From assembly GCA_037130365.1 (NCBI GenBank), contig JBAXTE010000016.1, positions 1-64,000 of the forward strand: a stretch of 64,000 nt of DNA. Direction: 5' to 3'. Shown here piece by piece: positions 35,624 through 44,899 of the stretch. Every line of letters starts with the position of its first letter. Position 1 is the stretch's first letter. Source of the DNA: JBAXTE01 sp037130365 (GTDB taxonomy: Bacteria > Bacteroidota > Bacteroidia > Bacteroidales > WCHB1-69). The position numbers were made by a program, and so were the translations under genes. The notes under the pieces were generated by a model. The model saw only the letters and a program-made list of their open reading frames with translations. It ran no database searches and was not told the DNA's origin.

Positions 35624-36022
35624 TTAGCTTATGTAACATATTACTTCACCACCAATATTATTTAGACGTGCTTCTTTATCTGATAACAGACCTTTAGAAG
35701 TAGAGATTACTGCAATCCCCAAACCGTTAAGAACTCTTGGCAAGTTCTCGGAGGATACATAACGTCTAAGACCAGGTTTGCTAACACGTTCAAGTGTTTT
35801 GATAGCACTCTGTTTTGTACCTGGATGATACTTTAAAGCAATTTTAATTACACCAGGGTTTTTGTCATCCTCGAATTTATAATTGAGGATATATCCTTTT
35901 TCAAACAAAATTTTAGTAATTTCTTTTTTAATGTTTGAAGTAGGTACTTCTACCATCTTATGATTTGCCATCACGGCATTACGTATTCTGGTTAAGTAAT
36001 CTGAAATAGGATCAGTATTCAT
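35624..36022 (-). CDS. rpsH: 30S ribosomal protein S8
   Basis: 132 residues: DPISDYLTRIRNAVMANHKMVEVP at the start and the C-terminal GLGIAVISTSKGLLSDKEARLNNIGGEVICYIS. S8 binds the central domain of 16S rRNA and in E. coli represses the spc operon. Confidence 0.98.
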   Translation of the reverse strand: MNTDPISDYLTRIRNAVMANHKMVEVPTSNIKKEITKILFEKGYILNYKFEDDKNPGVIKIALKYHPGTKQSAIKTLERVSKPGLRRYVSSENLPRVLNGLGIAVISTSKGLLSDKEARLNNIGGEVICYIS

Positions 36023-36043
36023 TTTTTTTGAATCTTTTGTTTA

Positions 36044-36313
36044 TTACCAACTTGCTTTTCTAACACCAGGTATTAACCCTTGGGAAGCCATTTCACGGAA
36101 GTTAATACGTGAAATACCGAATTGTCTCATATATCCTTTAGGACGTCCTGTTAATTGACAGCGATTATGTTTTCTAATAGGGTTTGAATTGTAAGGTAAC
36201 TTTTGCAACCCAATATTATCGCCAGCCGCTTTCAGGGCAATTCGTTTAGCTTCGAATTTTTCTACCATTTTTGCTCGCTTTACTTCACGAGCTTTAATTG
36301 ATTCCTTTGCCAT
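36044..36313 (-). CDS. rpsN: 30S ribosomal protein S14, zinc-independent long form
   Basis: 89 residues, long form. The C-terminal HNRCQLTGRPKGYMRQFGISRINFREMA is conserved, but only one Cys remains, so the zinc ribbon of short S14 is absent. Located between rplE and rpsH. Confidence 0.97.
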   Translation of the reverse strand: MAKESIKAREVKRAKMVEKFEAKRIALKAAGDNIGLQKLPYNSNPIRKHNRCQLTGRPKGYMRQFGISRINFREMASQGLIPGVRKASW

Positions 36314-36324
36314 TTATGTTTTCT

Positions 36325-36879
36325 TTATTTTTGATTTTTAAAGGGTAAACCGAAATGTTTTAGAAGTGACATACACTCTGCATCTGATTTTGCAGTTGTC
36401 ACAAACGTGATATCCATCCCATTGATTTTAAGAATCTTGTCAATTTCCAATTCAGGAAATATGATTTGTTCTGTAACACCTAAAGTATAATTACCTCTTC
36501 CATCAAATCCCTTATCGTTGATTCCTTTGAAATCACGAATACGAGGAATTGAAACGGAGACTAAACGATCTAGGAATTCGTACATTTTTTCGCCACGAAG
36601 AGTTACTCTAGCTCCAATTGACATTCCTTTACGAAGTTTGAAGTTTGAGATATCTTTTTTGGATTTCGTAGAAATTGCTTTTTGTCCAGCTATTGTTGTC
36701 ATTTCAATAATAGCAGTATCTAAGATTTTTTTATCTGCAATAGCAGATCCTAATCCTTGATTAAGTGCAATTTTAACTAATTTTGGCACTCTCATAACAG
36801 TCTTAAACTGATATTCGGCTGTGAGTGCAGGGATGATTTCTTGATAATATTTATCTTTTAATCTTGGTGAATAAGCCAT
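36325..36879 (-). CDS. rplE: 50S ribosomal protein L5
   Basis: 184 residues: MRVPKLVKIALNQGLG, GQKAISTKSKKDISNFKLRKGMSIGARVTLR and RDFKGI are the family's blocks. Binds 5S rRNA. Its first base overlaps the last base of rplX. Confidence 0.98.
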   Translation of the reverse strand: MAYSPRLKDKYYQEIIPALTAEYQFKTVMRVPKLVKIALNQGLGSAIADKKILDTAIIEMTTIAGQKAISTKSKKDISNFKLRKGMSIGARVTLRGEKMYEFLDRLVSVSIPRIRDFKGINDKGFDGRGNYTLGVTEQIIFPELEIDKILKINGMDITFVTTAKSDAECMSLLKHFGLPFKNQK

Positions 36880-37199
36880 TATTTAATCTCCTCTCCACTT
36901 TTTTTAGAATAACGAACTAATTTTCCTTCGGAGTTATTACGACGGCCTACACGTGATGCCAATCCTTTTGAGTCAACAACCATAAGGTTTGACAGATTGA
37001 TAGGTGCTTCAATTTTAGCAATACCACCTTGAGGCATTTTAGCATTAGGTTTTGTATGCTTAGACATCATGTTAACTCCTTCAACTAAGGCACGAAGCTT
37101 TGAGACTTCTACTTTGAGGACTTTTCCAGTCAATCCTCTTGAGTCACCGGCTAAAACTTTTACCGTATCTCCTTTTTTAATATGCAATTTAGCGCACAT
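36879..37199 (-). CDS. rplX: 50S ribosomal protein L24
   Basis: 106 residues with the KOW motif near the start (IKKGDTVKVLAGDSRGLTGKVLKV) and GVNMMSKHTKPNAKMPQGGIAKIEAPI. Starts large-subunit assembly. Overlaps rplE by one base (TAATG), so translation is probably coupled. Confidence 0.98.
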   Translation of the reverse strand: MCAKLHIKKGDTVKVLAGDSRGLTGKVLKVEVSKLRALVEGVNMMSKHTKPNAKMPQGGIAKIEAPINLSNLMVVDSKGLASRVGRRNNSEGKLVRYSKKSGEEIK

Positions 37200-37224
37200 A
37201 ATTTTTTTTTTATTTTCTCACTAA

Positions 37225-37593
37225 TTAAAGCACTTCTGGTGCTAAAGATACTATTTTCATAAATTGTTTCTCACGTAATTCGCGAGCAACGGGTCCAAAG
37301 ATACGTGTTCCACGTAGTTCTTCGGTAGCTGTAAGTAGAACACAGGCATTATCATCGAAGCGAATATAGCTTCCATCTTTTCTGCGAACTTCTTTTTTAG
37401 TTCTAACAATTACTGCTTTAGATACAGTACCTCTTTTTACAGTACCAGAGGGAATAGCATCTTTTATTGTTACAATAATTTTATCGCCAACGCTGGCATA
37501 ACGTTTTTTAGTACCGCCAAGTACTCTAATGCACAAAACTTCTTTTGCACCACTATTGTCGGCAACTCTTAATCTTGATTCTTGTTGTATCAT
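37225..37593 (-). CDS. rplN: 50S ribosomal protein L14
   Basis: 122 residues, among the most conserved here: MIQQESRLRVADNSGAKEVLCIRVLGG and ACVLLTATEELRGTRIFGPVARELR. Two bp after rpsQ. Confidence 0.98.
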   Translation of the reverse strand: MIQQESRLRVADNSGAKEVLCIRVLGGTKKRYASVGDKIIVTIKDAIPSGTVKRGTVSKAVIVRTKKEVRRKDGSYIRFDDNACVLLTATEELRGTRIFGPVARELREKQFMKIVSLAPEVL

Positions 37594-37595
37594 AA

Positions 37596-37850
37596 TTACT
37601 TAGCTCTTTCAATAATTTCTACTAATCTCCAGCGTTTGCTTTTACTTAAAGGCCTGGTTTCCATAATACGCACGGTGTCGCCAATATTGGAGTCATTGGT
37701 TTCATCATGAGCTGCAAATTTGGTAGTTTTCTTTAAAAACTTACCATACTTAGCATGTTTCAATTTTCTTTCAACTTGAACCACGATAGTTTTTTGCATT
37801 TTATTGCTAACTACGATACCTTCCCTTACTTTTCTTAAATTACGTTCCAT
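37596..37850 (-). CDS. rpsQ: 30S ribosomal protein S17
   Basis: 84 residues, OB fold: REGIVVSNKMQKTIVVQVERK, then HDETNDSNIGDTVRIMETRPLSKSKRWRLVEI. Between rpmC and rplN. Confidence 0.98.
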   Translation of the reverse strand: MERNLRKVREGIVVSNKMQKTIVVQVERKLKHAKYGKFLKKTTKFAAHDETNDSNIGDTVRIMETRPLSKSKRWRLVEIIERAK

Positions 37851-37865
37851 ATAAGGTTTTCTGTT

Positions 37866-38075
37866 TTATAATGCCTTTGTTTTACTTTGATTATTGCGTT
37901 TGCAAATCTCAGTTTTAAAACGGGCGATTGTTTTACGGTATTCTTTTATTTTATTAGGATTTTCGATCGGAGTAACAGCGTGATTAATTTTTAATTTCAC
38001 TAACTGTTTTTTTTCCGATTCTAGTCTTTCAAGAAGATCATTCATTGAAAGCTCATTAATTTCACTCTGTTTCAT
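37866..38075 (-). CDS. rpmC: 50S ribosomal protein L29
   Basis: 69 residues, all helical: INELSMNDLLERLESEKKQLVKLKINHAV and IKEYRKTIARFKTEI. Lies near the peptide exit of the ribosome. Five bp after rplP. Confidence 0.97.
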   Translation of the reverse strand: MKQSEINELSMNDLLERLESEKKQLVKLKINHAVTPIENPNKIKEYRKTIARFKTEICKRNNQSKTKAL

Positions 38076-38080
38076 CGCTC

Positions 38081-38509
38081 TTAAATTGTTTCTTCACTAT
38101 AATCTCTTCTTACTACAAAAGAAGTAAGAACGGGCAGTTTTTGAGCAGCTAAACGGAGTGCTTCTTTAGCAACAGCTAATGGAACTCCTTCTGCTTCAAA
38201 TAAAATTCTACCGGGAGAGATACGTGCAACGAATAATTCGGGAGCACCTTTCCCTTTACCCATACGGACTTCTGCGGGTTTTTTAGTTACAGGCTTATCT
38301 GGAAAAACTCTGATCCATATTTGACCTTCTCTTTTCATAAAACGGGTCATTGCCTGACGTGCAGCTTCTATTTGACGTCCTGTCATCCAGCATTCGTCTA
38401 AGGATTTCAATGCAAAAGAACCAAAAGCGATTTCGCTCCCTCTTTTTGCATTTCCTTTCATTTTGCCTTTTTGCTGCTTTCTGTATTTGGTCTTTTTTGG
38501 TTGTAACAT
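38081..38509 (-). CDS. rplP: 50S ribosomal protein L16
   Basis: 142 residues: MLQPKKTKYRKQQKGKMKGNAKRG, then RQAMTRFMKREGQIWIRVFPDKPVTKKPAEVRMGKGKGAPE. Sits by the A site of the large subunit. Confidence 0.98.
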   Translation of the reverse strand: MLQPKKTKYRKQQKGKMKGNAKRGSEIAFGSFALKSLDECWMTGRQIEAARQAMTRFMKREGQIWIRVFPDKPVTKKPAEVRMGKGKGAPELFVARISPGRILFEAEGVPLAVAKEALRLAAQKLPVLTSFVVRRDYSEETI

Positions 38510-38545
38510 CGATGTTAATTTAATCGTTGATGTAATCTCTGTTTG

Positions 38546-39277
38546 TTACTTTCTTCTTCGTTGTTGTGGTCTTCTGCTATTAGCATTTCCATTGTTGAAA
38601 GAAGAAGATCTACTTTCTTTTTCGTCTAGATTAACGCTGAAAAGATCTTTCTTTCCATAAACTAGTCCTTTGCAAATCCATACTTTAACACCAATTCGGC
38701 CATAAGTAGTATGTGCTTCAGCAAGAGAATAGTCAATTTCTGCGCGAAGAGTATGTAGCGGTGTTCTGCCTTCTTTGAAATGCTCACTACGAGCCATTTC
38801 AGCACCACCAACACGACCTGAAACTGAAATCTTAATTCCTTCAGCACCAGTACGCATTGTTGAGGCAATAGCAGTTTTAGCAGCTTTACGATAAGAGACA
38901 CGACCTTCAATTTGTTTAGCAATATTTTGAGCAACTAACACCGCATCTAATTCTGGGCGTTTAATTTCAGAAATATTAATTTGAATCTCTTTATTCGTAA
39001 CTTTTTTTAATTCTTCTTTTAATTTATCTACTTCTTGACCACCTTTACCTATTATTAAACCCGGACGAGCTGTATTAATAGTAATTGTGACGATTTTCAA
39101 GGTTCTTTCGATATAAATTTTAGAAATACCTGCTTTTTGAAGACGAGCATTAAGGTATTGTCTAATTTTAAAATCTTCAATCAGTTTAGCGTCAAAACTT
39201 TTTCCGCCGAACCAATTTGAATCCCATCCTCTAACGATACCAAGTCTTAGACTTATTGGATTAACTTTTTGTCCCAT
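38546..39277 (-). CDS. rpsC: 30S ribosomal protein S3
   Basis: 243 residues. The KH domain motif is TARPGLIIGKGGQEVDKLKEEL; the C-terminal domain has GRVGGAEMARSEHFKEGRTPLHTLRAEIDY. A low-complexity tail (SSSFNNGNANSRRPQQRRRK) is longer than in E. coli. Confidence 0.98.
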   Translation of the reverse strand: MGQKVNPISLRLGIVRGWDSNWFGGKSFDAKLIEDFKIRQYLNARLQKAGISKIYIERTLKIVTITINTARPGLIIGKGGQEVDKLKEELKKVTNKEIQINISEIKRPELDAVLVAQNIAKQIEGRVSYRKAAKTAIASTMRTGAEGIKISVSGRVGGAEMARSEHFKEGRTPLHTLRAEIDYSLAEAHTTYGRIGVKVWICKGLVYGKKDLFSVNLDEKESRSSSFNNGNANSRRPQQRRRK

Positions 39278-39282
39278 TTACT

Positions 39283-39678
39283 TTAATTTTTACTGTCAAT
39301 GATTAATGTAACGTGGTTTGAGCGCTTTCTAACTCTGTATGCGCGACCTTGAGGCGCGGTATGAATTCTTTTAAGCATTTTTCCACCATCTACGAATATT
39401 TCTTTGATATACAAATTTGCATCTTCTAATCTTGCACCTTCGTTCTTCTGCTGCCAATTTGCAACGGCAGAAAGAAGTAGCTTGCGCAATTTTTCTGATG
39501 ATTCTTTGCTGCTATATTTCAAGACATTCAAAGCTGGCTCAACCCTCATACCTCTTATTAGATCAGCCATCAATCTAGTTTTTCTGGGTGAAGTTGGATT
39601 GTTTACCAAACGAGCCATGTAGGTATTCTTCTTGGTTTCTTTATTTATTTCGGCTCTTAAGCGTTTACGTGCTCCCAT
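39283..39678 (-). CDS. rplV: 50S ribosomal protein L22
   Basis: 131 residues: LVNNPTSPRKTRLMADLIRGMRVEPALNVL and the loop-tip region KRIHTAPQGRAYRVRKRSNHVTLII, which lines the exit tunnel. The roughly 20-residue N-terminal extension (MGARKRLRAEINKETKKN) before the core is a phylum trait. Confidence 0.97.
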   Translation of the reverse strand: MGARKRLRAEINKETKKNTYMARLVNNPTSPRKTRLMADLIRGMRVEPALNVLKYSSKESSEKLRKLLLSAVANWQQKNEGARLEDANLYIKEIFVDGGKMLKRIHTAPQGRAYRVRKRSNHVTLIIDSKN

Positions 39679-39693
39679 TTTTTTACTATTTTC

Positions 39694-39972
39694 TTATTTT
39701 TTGCCTTTATCTTTATTACCTGCATGTCCCCTAAAGTTACGTGTTGGAGCAAACTCGCCTAGCTTATGTCCTACCATATTTTCAGTAACATACACGGGGA
39801 TAAACTTATTGCCATTATGAACAGCAATAGTTGAAGCAACGAAATCGGGTGTGATCATAGATGCACGTGACCATGTTTTAATAGTTCCTTTTTTTCCCGA
39901 TTCTTGTGCTTCTAAAACTCGTTTTTCGAGTTTATAATGAACATAAGGTCCTTTTTTTAACGAACGGCTCAT
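39694..39972 (-). CDS. rpsS: 30S ribosomal protein S19
   Basis: 92 residues: MSRSLKKGPYVHYKLEKRV, SRASMITPDFVASTIAVHNGNKFIPVYVTENMVGHKLGEFAPTR. Located between rplB and rplV. Confidence 0.98.
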   Translation of the reverse strand: MSRSLKKGPYVHYKLEKRVLEAQESGKKGTIKTWSRASMITPDFVASTIAVHNGNKFIPVYVTENMVGHKLGEFAPTRNFRGHAGNKDKGKK

Positions 39973-39990
39973 AAATTGTTTCCTTTATCG

Positions 39991-40815
39991 TTATTTTTTT
40001 CTACTTTCGATTATATATCTGTTTGATCTGCTTTTCAAAGATCTAGTTTTAAAGCCCTTTGATGGTAACCCTTTACGTGAACGAGGTTGACCTCCAGAGG
40101 AGCGGCCTTCGCCACCACCCATTGGGTGATCTACAGGGTTCATAACGACTCCACGAACTCTTGGACGACGACCTAACCAACGTGAACGACCAGCTTTACC
40201 TGAAACTTCTAAGTTATGTTCCACATTTGAAACCATACCAATAGTTGCTCTACAAGTAGTTAAAATCATTCTTGTTTCACCTGAAGGCAGTTTAACAATT
40301 GCATATTTACCATCACGTGATAATAACTGAGCATATGATCCTGCACTTCTAGCCATTTTAGCCCCTTGACCAGGACGAAGTTCGATGTTGTGAATTACGG
40401 TACCAAAAGGTACTTCTGATAGATATAGAGTATTGCCTAAATCTGGAGAAACACCGATACCCGATGTTAGTACTTGACCAACTTGAAGACCGTGAGGTGC
40501 AACAATGTATCTTTTTTCTCCATCAGCATATACGAGTAAAGCAATACGAGCGGATCTGTTAGGATCATACTCAATTGTTTTAACCGTTGCAGGAATGTTC
40601 TCTTTTTCTCTTTTAAAATCTATGACGCGATACATTTTCTTGTGACCTCCTCCAAGGTATCTCATTGTCATCTTACCCGTATTGTTTCTACCACCTGAGC
40701 GTCTTTGAGGAGTCAATAAACTTTTCTCCGGTGTTGCTGTAGTTATCTCGTCAAACGTACTTATTAATTTAAAACGTTGACCGGGTGTTACTGGATTGAA
40801 TTTCTTTAAAGCCAT
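39991..40815 (-). CDS. rplB: 50S ribosomal protein L2
   Basis: 274 residues with the RNA-binding domain and the peptidyl-transferase-proximal motif MNPVDHPMGGGEGRSSGG, including the key His. Full length. Confidence 0.99.
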   Translation of the reverse strand: MALKKFNPVTPGQRFKLISTFDEITTATPEKSLLTPQRRSGGRNNTGKMTMRYLGGGHKKMYRVIDFKREKENIPATVKTIEYDPNRSARIALLVYADGEKRYIVAPHGLQVGQVLTSGIGVSPDLGNTLYLSEVPFGTVIHNIELRPGQGAKMARSAGSYAQLLSRDGKYAIVKLPSGETRMILTTCRATIGMVSNVEHNLEVSGKAGRSRWLGRRPRVRGVVMNPVDHPMGGGEGRSSGGQPRSRKGLPSKGFKTRSLKSRSNRYIIESRKK

Positions 40816-40819
40816 TTAC

Positions 40820-41110
40820 TTAAATATTGCTATAAAAATCAATTATTTGACCATCTTTTATCTTCACGATTGCCTTTTTAAAGGTACTTTTTCTTCCGAC
40901 AATGTACCCAGACTTCGTATTACGTGCAGTGCGTTTTCCACGTTGAACAATTGTGTTTACCGCTTCAACTTTAACTTGATAAAGTTCTTCAACTGCATTT
41001 TTGATTTGATATTTATTGGCCTTTCTATCTACCACAAATCCGTAGCAGTTACGTTTTTCCCCTGCAGCGGTCATTTTTTCAGTGATAATGGGCTTAATAA
41101 TAGTGTTCAT
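40820..41110 (-). CDS. rplW: 50S ribosomal protein L23
   Basis: 96 residues: IIKPIITEKMTAAGEKRNCYGFVVDRKANKYQIKNAVEELYQVKVEAVNT. Docking site for signal recognition particle and trigger factor at the tunnel exit. Four bp before rplB. Confidence 0.98.
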   Translation of the reverse strand: MNTIIKPIITEKMTAAGEKRNCYGFVVDRKANKYQIKNAVEELYQVKVEAVNTIVQRGKRTARNTKSGYIVGRKSTFKKAIVKIKDGQIIDFYSNI

Positions 41111-41130
41111 GCCGTTTTTTTAATATTTTT

Positions 41131-41766
41131 TTACTCTTCAGTTGTGTTCAAATTGTTTATATTTGCTATCGAACTTTCAAAAAAGATAACAGTCTCTGCA
41201 TTTAAAACTTCGTAAGTATTTAAATCAGAAACGTTTATAGTTTTAACCTTTTTTAAATTTCGAGAGGACAAATATACGTTTTTTATTGATTCGGAAACCA
41301 CAAATAATGTTTTTTTATCAACAAGGTTAAAGTTGTTCAATAAATTAATCATTTGTTTCGTTTTTGGAGTCTCTAAAGAATAATCTTCAAGTACAAGAAT
41401 TTTGCTGTTTTGACACTTATATGTAAGTGCAGAATAGCGAGCTAATTGTTTTACTTTCTTATTAATTTTAAAGCTGTAATCACGAGGATGTGGTCCAAAA
41501 GCTCTTGCTCCACCAGGAAATAAAGGGGACTTAATGCTACCAGCGCGGGCGCCACCAGTTCCTTTTTGTTTTTTAATTTTCCGTGTGCTACCAGAAACTG
41601 TAGATTTTTCTAATGAACTATGTGTTCCTTGACGACGATTTGCCAAAATTTGCTTTACATCGAGCCAAATAACATGATCGTTAGGTTCAATATTAAAAAT
41701 AGCATCGTTTAAAGCTACAGTTTTAGAAGTCTCGCTTCCATCTATTTTATATACTTTTAACTCCAT
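41131..41766 (-). CDS. rplD: 50S ribosomal protein L4
   Basis: 211 residues: RQGTHSSLEKSTVSGSTRKIKKQKGTGGARAGSIKSPLFPGGARAFGPHPRDY is the tunnel-lining loop. In E. coli L4 represses this operon. Its start overlaps the end of rplC by 10 bases, an unusually deep overlap for this operon. Confidence 0.98.
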   Translation of the reverse strand: MELKVYKIDGSETSKTVALNDAIFNIEPNDHVIWLDVKQILANRRQGTHSSLEKSTVSGSTRKIKKQKGTGGARAGSIKSPLFPGGARAFGPHPRDYSFKINKKVKQLARYSALTYKCQNSKILVLEDYSLETPKTKQMINLLNNFNLVDKKTLFVVSESIKNVYLSSRNLKKVKTINVSDLNTYEVLNAETVIFFESSIANINNLNTTEE

Positions 41767-42386
41767 CTTTCAAGTTTTAAATATGAACCCTTAGGTCCTG
41801 GAACAGAACCTTTAATAACTATTAGATTTTTTTCTGGAATAATCTTGATAACTTCAAGATTGAGGATTTTCACTTTTTGATTACCCATTCTTCCGGCCAT
41901 TCTCATGCCCTTAAAAACGCGTGAAGGGTAAGAAGAAGCTCCAAGCGAACCCGGTGCACGAAGACGATTATGTTGTCCGTGAGTTTGACCTCCAACACCA
42001 TGAAAACCGTGACGTTTTACAACACCTTGGAAACCTTTACCCTTAGCATGACCTGAAACGTCAACAAATTCGCCTTCAGAAAAGATCTCTACATTTAGAG
42101 TTTCTCCGTAGCTTTTGCGATGTTCAACTTCAAAACGAGTAAACTCCATCATAATCCTTTTTGGAGTAGTTCCAGCTTTTTTAAAGTGTCCTTTTAAAGG
42201 ACCATTTGTGTTTTTCTCTTTTTTTTCGTCAAATGCTAATTGAATAGCTTCGTAGCCATCCTTTTCAATTGATCGAACTTGAGTTACAACACAAGGACCA
42301 GCTTCGATAACGGTGCATGGTAAATTTTTACCAGAGGCATCAAATATGCTAGTCATTCCAATTTTTTTGCCAATTAATCCTGACAT
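41757..42386 (-). CDS. rplC: 50S ribosomal protein L3
   Basis: 209 residues: GLIGKKIGMTSIFDASGKNLPCTVIEAGPC and FVDVSGHAKGKGFQGVVKRHGFHGVGGQTHGQHNRLRAPGSLG. The conserved Gln in the loop that is N5-methylated in E. coli lies in the GGQTHG-like region here. Confidence 0.98.
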   Translation of the reverse strand: MSGLIGKKIGMTSIFDASGKNLPCTVIEAGPCVVTQVRSIEKDGYEAIQLAFDEKKEKNTNGPLKGHFKKAGTTPKRIMMEFTRFEVEHRKSYGETLNVEIFSEGEFVDVSGHAKGKGFQGVVKRHGFHGVGGQTHGQHNRLRAPGSLGASSYPSRVFKGMRMAGRMGNQKVKILNLEVIKIIPEKNLIVIKGSVPGPKGSYLKLERWS

Positions 42387-42432
42387 TTGTTTTTGTTTAA
42401 CTTGTTTGTACTAATTTTTACGATACTTAAAC

Positions 42433-42738
42433 TCACACTTTAATCTCAACTTCAACGCCACTGGGAAGTTCGAGTTTCATCAATGCGTCGATAGTTTTCG
42501 ACGAAGTACTATAGATATCTAGTACTCTTTTGTAAATTGATAGCTCGAATTGTTCTCTCGACTTCTTATTAACAAATGTTGATTTGTTAACTGTGAAGAT
42601 TTTTTTGTGTGTAGGCAGAGGTATCGGACCATTTACAACTGCACCGGCAGTTCTAACGGTCTTTACAATCTTAATAGCTGATTTATCAACTAAGTTATGA
42701 TCGTACGATTTTAATTTAATTCTAATTCTCTGATTCAC
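42433..42738 (-). CDS. rpsJ: 30S ribosomal protein S10
   Basis: 101 residues: IRIKLKSYDHNLVDKSAIKIVKTVRTAGAVVNGPIPLPTHKKIFTV. Located directly after fusA: the tuf gene that many bacteria have here is absent. Confidence 0.98.
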   Translation of the reverse strand: MNQRIRIKLKSYDHNLVDKSAIKIVKTVRTAGAVVNGPIPLPTHKKIFTVNKSTFVNKKSREQFELSIYKRVLDIYSTSSKTIDALMKLELPSGVEVEIKV

Positions 42739-42767
42739 GTTTGTTGTTTTTATTATGGTTATTTATG

Positions 42768-44855
42768 TTACGATTTTTTTTCAAGAATGTCTTTCGCGAT
42801 GCTATCTGGAGTTGGTGCATAATGGTCAAACTCCATTGTAGAACTTGCTCTACCCGACGACAATGTTCGCAAATTAGTTACATACCCAAACATTTCCGAT
42901 AATGGAACTTTAGCATGTATTAATTGAGTACCAATTCTTGATTCAATATTTTCCACAATTGCTCTTCTTCTGTTTAAATCACCTGTAATGTTACCAACAT
43001 AATCAGTAGGAGTATTAACTTCCATTTTCATAATTGGTTCTAGTAAAACTTTTGTTACTTTTTTACAGGATTCTCTAAATGCCATTCTTGCGCATAATTC
43101 AAATGATAATGCGTCTGAATCAACAGGATGAAAAGAACCATCTATTAATCTAACTTTAAGGTTTTCAACTGGAAAACCAGCCAAAGGGCCATTAAGAATA
43201 GCTGTTTTAAACCCTTTTTGTATTGAAGGAATATATTCTTTTGGAATATTTCCGCCTTTTACATCATTTATAAATTGGAGACCTATGATGTTTTCATCTG
43301 CTGGTCCAATTTCAAAAATCATATCTGCAAATTTTCCTCTACCTCCAGATTGTTTTTTATAAACTTCTCTGTGTTTTGTAGATGACGTAATTGCTTCGTG
43401 ATATGCTACTTGAGGGTTTCCTTGATTACATTCTACTTTAAATTCTCTTCGTAATCGATCTACAATAATATCAAGGTGTAATTCTCCCATCCCACTGATA
43501 ATTGTTTGACCAGATATTTCATCCGTTCTTACTAAAAAAGTAGGATCTTCTTCAGAAAGTTTATGTAGACCATTAGATAATTTATCTAAATCGTCTTTAG
43601 TTTTCGGTTCAACTGCAATATGAATTACTGGTTTAGGGAAAACAATATTTTCAAGTATAATTGGATGTTTTTCGTCACAAAGTGTATCTCCAGTATGAAT
43701 ATCTTTAACTCCAATAGCCACACCAATATCTCCTGCCTCAATAAAGTCAATCGGATTTTGTTTATTAGCGTGCATTTGAATTAATCGAGAAATTCTTTCT
43801 TTCTTTTGTGATGAGCTATTTAAGACAGCGGTTCCTGCTTCTAAACGACCAGAATAAACTCTGAAAAAACAAATTCTTCCAACATAAGGATCTGTTGCTA
43901 TTTTAAAAGCAAGTGCAGAAAATGGTTGGTTAATATTTGCTAATCGAACTTCTTCTTTTTCTGTTGTTGGATTTATACCAGTAACAGATGGTTTATCTAA
44001 AGGACTTGGAAGATATCTTAATACAGCGTCTAATAGTCGTTGAACTCCTTTGTTTTTGAATGCAGAACCACAGAAAACAGGTGTAATTGCCATACTAATG
44101 GTTGCCTGACGAATTGCTTCAATCATTTCATCCATTGATATAGAATTAGGATCATCCATGAATTTTTCTAGCAAAACATCATTTTGTTCAGCAACGGCTT
44201 CAATTAAAAGTTGACGGTAATTGTACACATCGTCTAACATGTCCTCTGGAACAGGTATTTCTTTTATTTGAACTCCTTTAGAATCTTCATCCCAAACATA
44301 TGCTTTGTTTTCCACTAAATCAACAATTCCGCGAAAGGTTTCTTCCGCACCAATTGGTAATTGCATTGGAATTGGATTTGCTCCAAGACGTTTTTTAATT
44401 TGATCAATTACATGATAAAAATCAGCACCAGCTCTATCCATTTTATTAACAAATGCTAAGCGAGGAACTTTGTATTTATCAGCTTGTCTCCAAACAGTTT
44501 CAGATTGAGGTTCTACACCACCAACTGCACAAAACAGAGCAACTGCTCCATCCAATACACGGAGTGAACGCTCAACTTCTACAGTAAAATCAACGTGTCC
44601 AGGAGTGTCTATAATGTTTATTTTATACTCAACATCATCTAAATTCCAAAAAACAGTAGTTGCTGCAGATGTGATTGTGATGCCTCGTTCTTGTTCTTGA
44701 ACCATCCAATCCATGGTTGCAGTTCCTTCATGAACTTCACCAATTTTGTAACTCTTACCTGTATAATACAAAATACGCTCGGTAGTTGTTGTTTTACCGG
44801 CGTCAATATGAGCCATAATTCCAATATTACGTGTGTTTTTCAGTTCGTTGCTCAT
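42768..44855 (-). CDS. fusA: Elongation factor G
   Basis: 695 residues. GTPase motifs are AHIDAGKTTTTERIL (P-loop), RGITITSAA (switch I), DTPGHVDF and NKMD. Later domains II-V are complete to YAPTPDSIAKDILEKKS. It drives ribosome translocation. It lies between rpsG and rpsJ; a second, separate fusA-like gene elsewhere cannot be excluded. Confidence 0.98.
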   Translation of the reverse strand: MSNELKNTRNIGIMAHIDAGKTTTTERILYYTGKSYKIGEVHEGTATMDWMVQEQERGITITSAATTVFWNLDDVEYKINIIDTPGHVDFTVEVERSLRVLDGAVALFCAVGGVEPQSETVWRQADKYKVPRLAFVNKMDRAGADFYHVIDQIKKRLGANPIPMQLPIGAEETFRGIVDLVENKAYVWDEDSKGVQIKEIPVPEDMLDDVYNYRQLLIEAVAEQNDVLLEKFMDDPNSISMDEMIEAIRQATISMAITPVFCGSAFKNKGVQRLLDAVLRYLPSPLDKPSVTGINPTTEKEEVRLANINQPFSALAFKIATDPYVGRICFFRVYSGRLEAGTAVLNSSSQKKERISRLIQMHANKQNPIDFIEAGDIGVAIGVKDIHTGDTLCDEKHPIILENIVFPKPVIHIAVEPKTKDDLDKLSNGLHKLSEEDPTFLVRTDEISGQTIISGMGELHLDIIVDRLRREFKVECNQGNPQVAYHEAITSSTKHREVYKKQSGGRGKFADMIFEIGPADENIIGLQFINDVKGGNIPKEYIPSIQKGFKTAILNGPLAGFPVENLKVRLIDGSFHPVDSDALSFELCARMAFRESCKKVTKVLLEPIMKMEVNTPTDYVGNITGDLNRRRAIVENIESRIGTQLIHAKVPLSEMFGYVTNLRTLSSGRASSTMEFDHYAPTPDSIAKDILEKKS

Positions 44856-44899
44856 TAGTTTGTATTATCCTTGTGTTAGTGATTTAATATTGAGTTAGT

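Noticed and set aside
38662..38934. 90-residue minus-strand open frame within rpsC
   Set aside because: Shadow of rpsC in another frame.
42739..42767. Missing tuf gene as an assembly gap
   Set aside because: fusA and rpsJ are joined by a normal 29-bp gap; absence of tuf here is usual for the phylum.
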